Assembly: GCF_937973075.1 (NCBI RefSeq)
Contig: NZ_CALBWL010000013.1
Span: 1 to 33,066, forward strand
Origin: an uncultured Campylobacter sp.
GTDB lineage: Bacteria; Campylobacterota; Campylobacteria; Campylobacterales; Campylobacteraceae
DNA length: 33,066 bases
Reading direction: 5' to 3'
The notes below the pieces were generated by a model. It was not told the origin of the DNA. It did not search any database and saw only the letters and a program-made list of their open reading frames with translations. Positions 31,593 to 33,066 of this stretch are shown here, piece after piece; the first letter of the stretch is position 1, and the number at the start of each line of letters is the position of its first letter. Made by a program: the position numbers and the translations under genes.

Positions 31593-32762
31593 ATGAACGT
31601 CCATAAAATCGCTTACACGAGAGTTATCGCGCTGGCGTTTGCCGCCTTTATTTTTAACACGACGGAATTTATCCCCGTGGCTCTGCTAAGCGACATCGCG
31701 GCGGATTTTAGCATGGACGTTACTGGCACGGGGCTAATCATCACGATCTACGCGTGGGCGGTGAGCATCCTTTCGCTGCCGCTGATGCTACTAACCTCAA
31801 AGCTCGAGCGCAAGAGGCTGCTTTTGCGACTTTTCGTGCTATTTACGCTAAGTCATGTCCTGGCAGCGGTAGCGTGGAATTTTGCCGTTTTGGTAATCGC
31901 GCGACTTGGCATCGCGATTTCGCACGCGATCTTTTGGTCGATCACCTCATCGCTCGTCGTGCGCCTAGCGCCGATAAACAAAGGCTCTCAGGCCATCGGC
32001 ATGCTGGCTTTGGGCACCTCGCTAGCCATGGTTTTGGGACTTCCTTTGGGGCGCGTGGTCGGCGAGCTTTTCGGCTGGAGAATTACGTTTTTTGCGATCG
32101 GCGCGCTTGCGGCGGCGGAGGCGCTGTTTCTTTGGAAAATTTTACCGTTTTTGCCAAGCAGGCGTGCAGGTTCTCTTGCGAGCCTGCCTATGCTAGCAAG
32201 GCGCCCGATGCTGCTTGCTTTGTATCTACTGACGTTTTTGATCGTAGGCGCGCATTTTACGACCTACAGCTACGTCGAGCCATTCGTGGCGAAATTTAAT
32301 CCCGCAGGCGATCACTTCGTAACCTACGTCCTGCTTGCATTCGGTGCTTCGGGAATCGCCGCTAGCATGCTTTTTTCAAAGCTTTATCGCCATTTTCCAA
32401 ACGCCTTTTTGATCTGCTCAATCCTCTTTATCCTAGCCTCGGCGCTAACGCTAAAAGTTTTTGTCGCAAATGACGCGGCGCTGCTGCTCGCGGCTTTCGT
32501 CTGGGGAGTGGGGATTTTCGGCTTTGGACTTTGTTTGCAGATTAGGGTTTTGGCGCTGGCTCCCGACGCTACCGACGTCGCGATATCGATCTACTCGGCG
32601 ATTTATAACGTAGGCATCGGCGGCGGAGCGCTTTTAGGACATCAAGTCGCAACGAGATTCGGGCTTGAGCACATAGGCGAGGCAGGCGCGATACTGGGCG
32701 CGCTGGGACTTGCAAGCTACCTCTATGCAAGCGTGAGATTCGCGGAAAAAAATAGCGCATAG
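31593..32762 (+). CDS. MFS exporter, SotB-like
   Basis: A 389-residue 12-helix major-facilitator transporter of the drug:H+ antiporter-1 type. FNTTEFIPVALLSDIA near residues 21–36 closely follows E. coli SotB, a sugar-efflux protein, and the helix 2–3 loop has the KLERKR motif. Helices cluster in two halves, about 10–180 and 205–380. SotB exports arabinose/IPTG-type sugars; in Campylobacter, which mostly does not use sugars, the substrate may be different. AAAGGA precedes the ATG. No regulator or partner gene is adjacent. Confidence 0.88.
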   Translation: MNVHKIAYTRVIALAFAAFIFNTTEFIPVALLSDIAADFSMDVTGTGLIITIYAWAVSILSLPLMLLTSKLERKRLLLRLFVLFTLSHVLAAVAWNFAVLVIARLGIAISHAIFWSITSSLVVRLAPINKGSQAIGMLALGTSLAMVLGLPLGRVVGELFGWRITFFAIGALAAAEALFLWKILPFLPSRRAGSLASLPMLARRPMLLALYLLTFLIVGAHFTTYSYVEPFVAKFNPAGDHFVTYVLLAFGASGIAASMLFSKLYRHFPNAFLICSILFILASALTLKVFVANDAALLLAAFVWGVGIFGFGLCLQIRVLALAPDATDVAISIYSAIYNVGIGGGALLGHQVATRFGLEHIGEAGAILGALGLASYLYASVRFAEKNSA

Positions 32763-33066
32763 GCTAAATTTACGAAAGAGTTTCGGCAAGTTTGGGAGCG
32801 CCGTTTTTAAAGCTTGCTCTTTAGAAACACAGGCTTTTATAGGCCTAAATTTTTAAAATTTACCCCTGCGATTAGCTAAATTTTGCAGATAAATTTAATC
32901 TCGCGCCTAGCCCCGCCGGCTGTTTTATTAATCGTCCGCGCCATCCGTCCAAAGCCTTTAAAATTTGCCCTCGCTAGAGCGTTAAATTTTAAAATTTAGC
33001 GGCTGCAAAGCCTAAATTTGAAGCGGGAACGAAAAATGCATAGCCTTTGCCGCGACGATTTGGGCT
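32763..33066 (+). other. Intergenic region at the window end
   Basis: About 300 bases with no gene seen. RAATTY-type runs occur around 32845–33020. No convincing terminator for the exporter gene. Confidence 0.45.

Overview
The window looks like chromosome of a Campylobacter, most likely a non-motile oral species such as C. gracilis. That species name is an inference. Coding DNA is unusually GC-rich for the genus. Many genes match Campylobacter/Helicobacter families: CiaB, the DUF2325–hypothetical–flavodoxin cluster, a five-gene aroQ/folK block, a pyruvate:flavodoxin oxidoreductase and a dimeric dUTPase. Three gene neighbourhoods keep the order I recall from C. jejuni or H. pylori: sppA–amidohydrolase–aroQ–M24 peptidase–folK; thioesterase facing ciaB; and DUF2325–hypothetical–fldA. 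I saw no tRNA, rRNA, CRISPR array, transposase or phage gene.

Layout. 1–2317 (minus): SppA protease and an aminofutalosine-deaminase family hydrolase, divergent from 2490–5711 (plus): aroQ, M24 peptidase, folK and an FlhG-like ATPase. In motile relatives flhF lies between folK and flhG; here it is absent, and the FlhG homologue has lost catalytic-region residues and gained a ~150-residue low-complexity insert. 5827–7460: LOG-family protein and mnmA. 7961–10992 (minus): a DKNYY-type membrane-anchored protein, a cupin and luxS. 11099–14245: tautomerase, YhbP-like flavin protein, dUTPase, EI24 membrane protein and a four-cysteine mini-protein. 14506–16925: acyl-CoA thioesterase facing ciaB. 16997–18988: two convergent membrane-protein genes, each followed in its own sense direction by a copy of a structured repeat of about 180 bp. 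19086–22529: a three-domain lipid-recycling fusion (LplT-like transporter, PlsC acyltransferase, acyl-ligase). 23189–26324 (minus): a lipoprotein behind a poly-G tract, then flavodoxin, a hypothetical and DUF2325. 26443–30827 (minus): YgeA-like racemase and pyruvate:flavodoxin oxidoreductase. 31593–32762: SotB-like MFS exporter.

How the genes connect. Flavodoxin and the pyruvate oxidoreductase are probable redox partners. AroQ feeds chorismate, the precursor of both folate (FolK) and futalosine-route menaquinone, where the amidohydrolase may act. The lipid fusion, lipoprotein and SppA are envelope functions. Most gene starts are supported by AAGGA-type ribosome binding sites and many by a TATAAT/TAAAAT/TACAAT -10 box.

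Most notable. (1) RAATTY, the motif whose methylation marks self DNA for uptake in C. jejuni, is enormously over-represented, mainly between genes but also inside low-complexity coding inserts. (2) The inverted pair of 3'-end elements at 17733–18468 carries two conserved hairpins, one with a CCCCTTCCC loop. (3) CiaB has a zinc-metallopeptidase HEFGH motif and persists where flagellar genes look lost. (4) An 11-base poly-G tract sits in the probable promoter of a lipoprotein gene.

The first 239 bases hold no gene I can support; short open frames end near positions 64–68 but are too short to assign.
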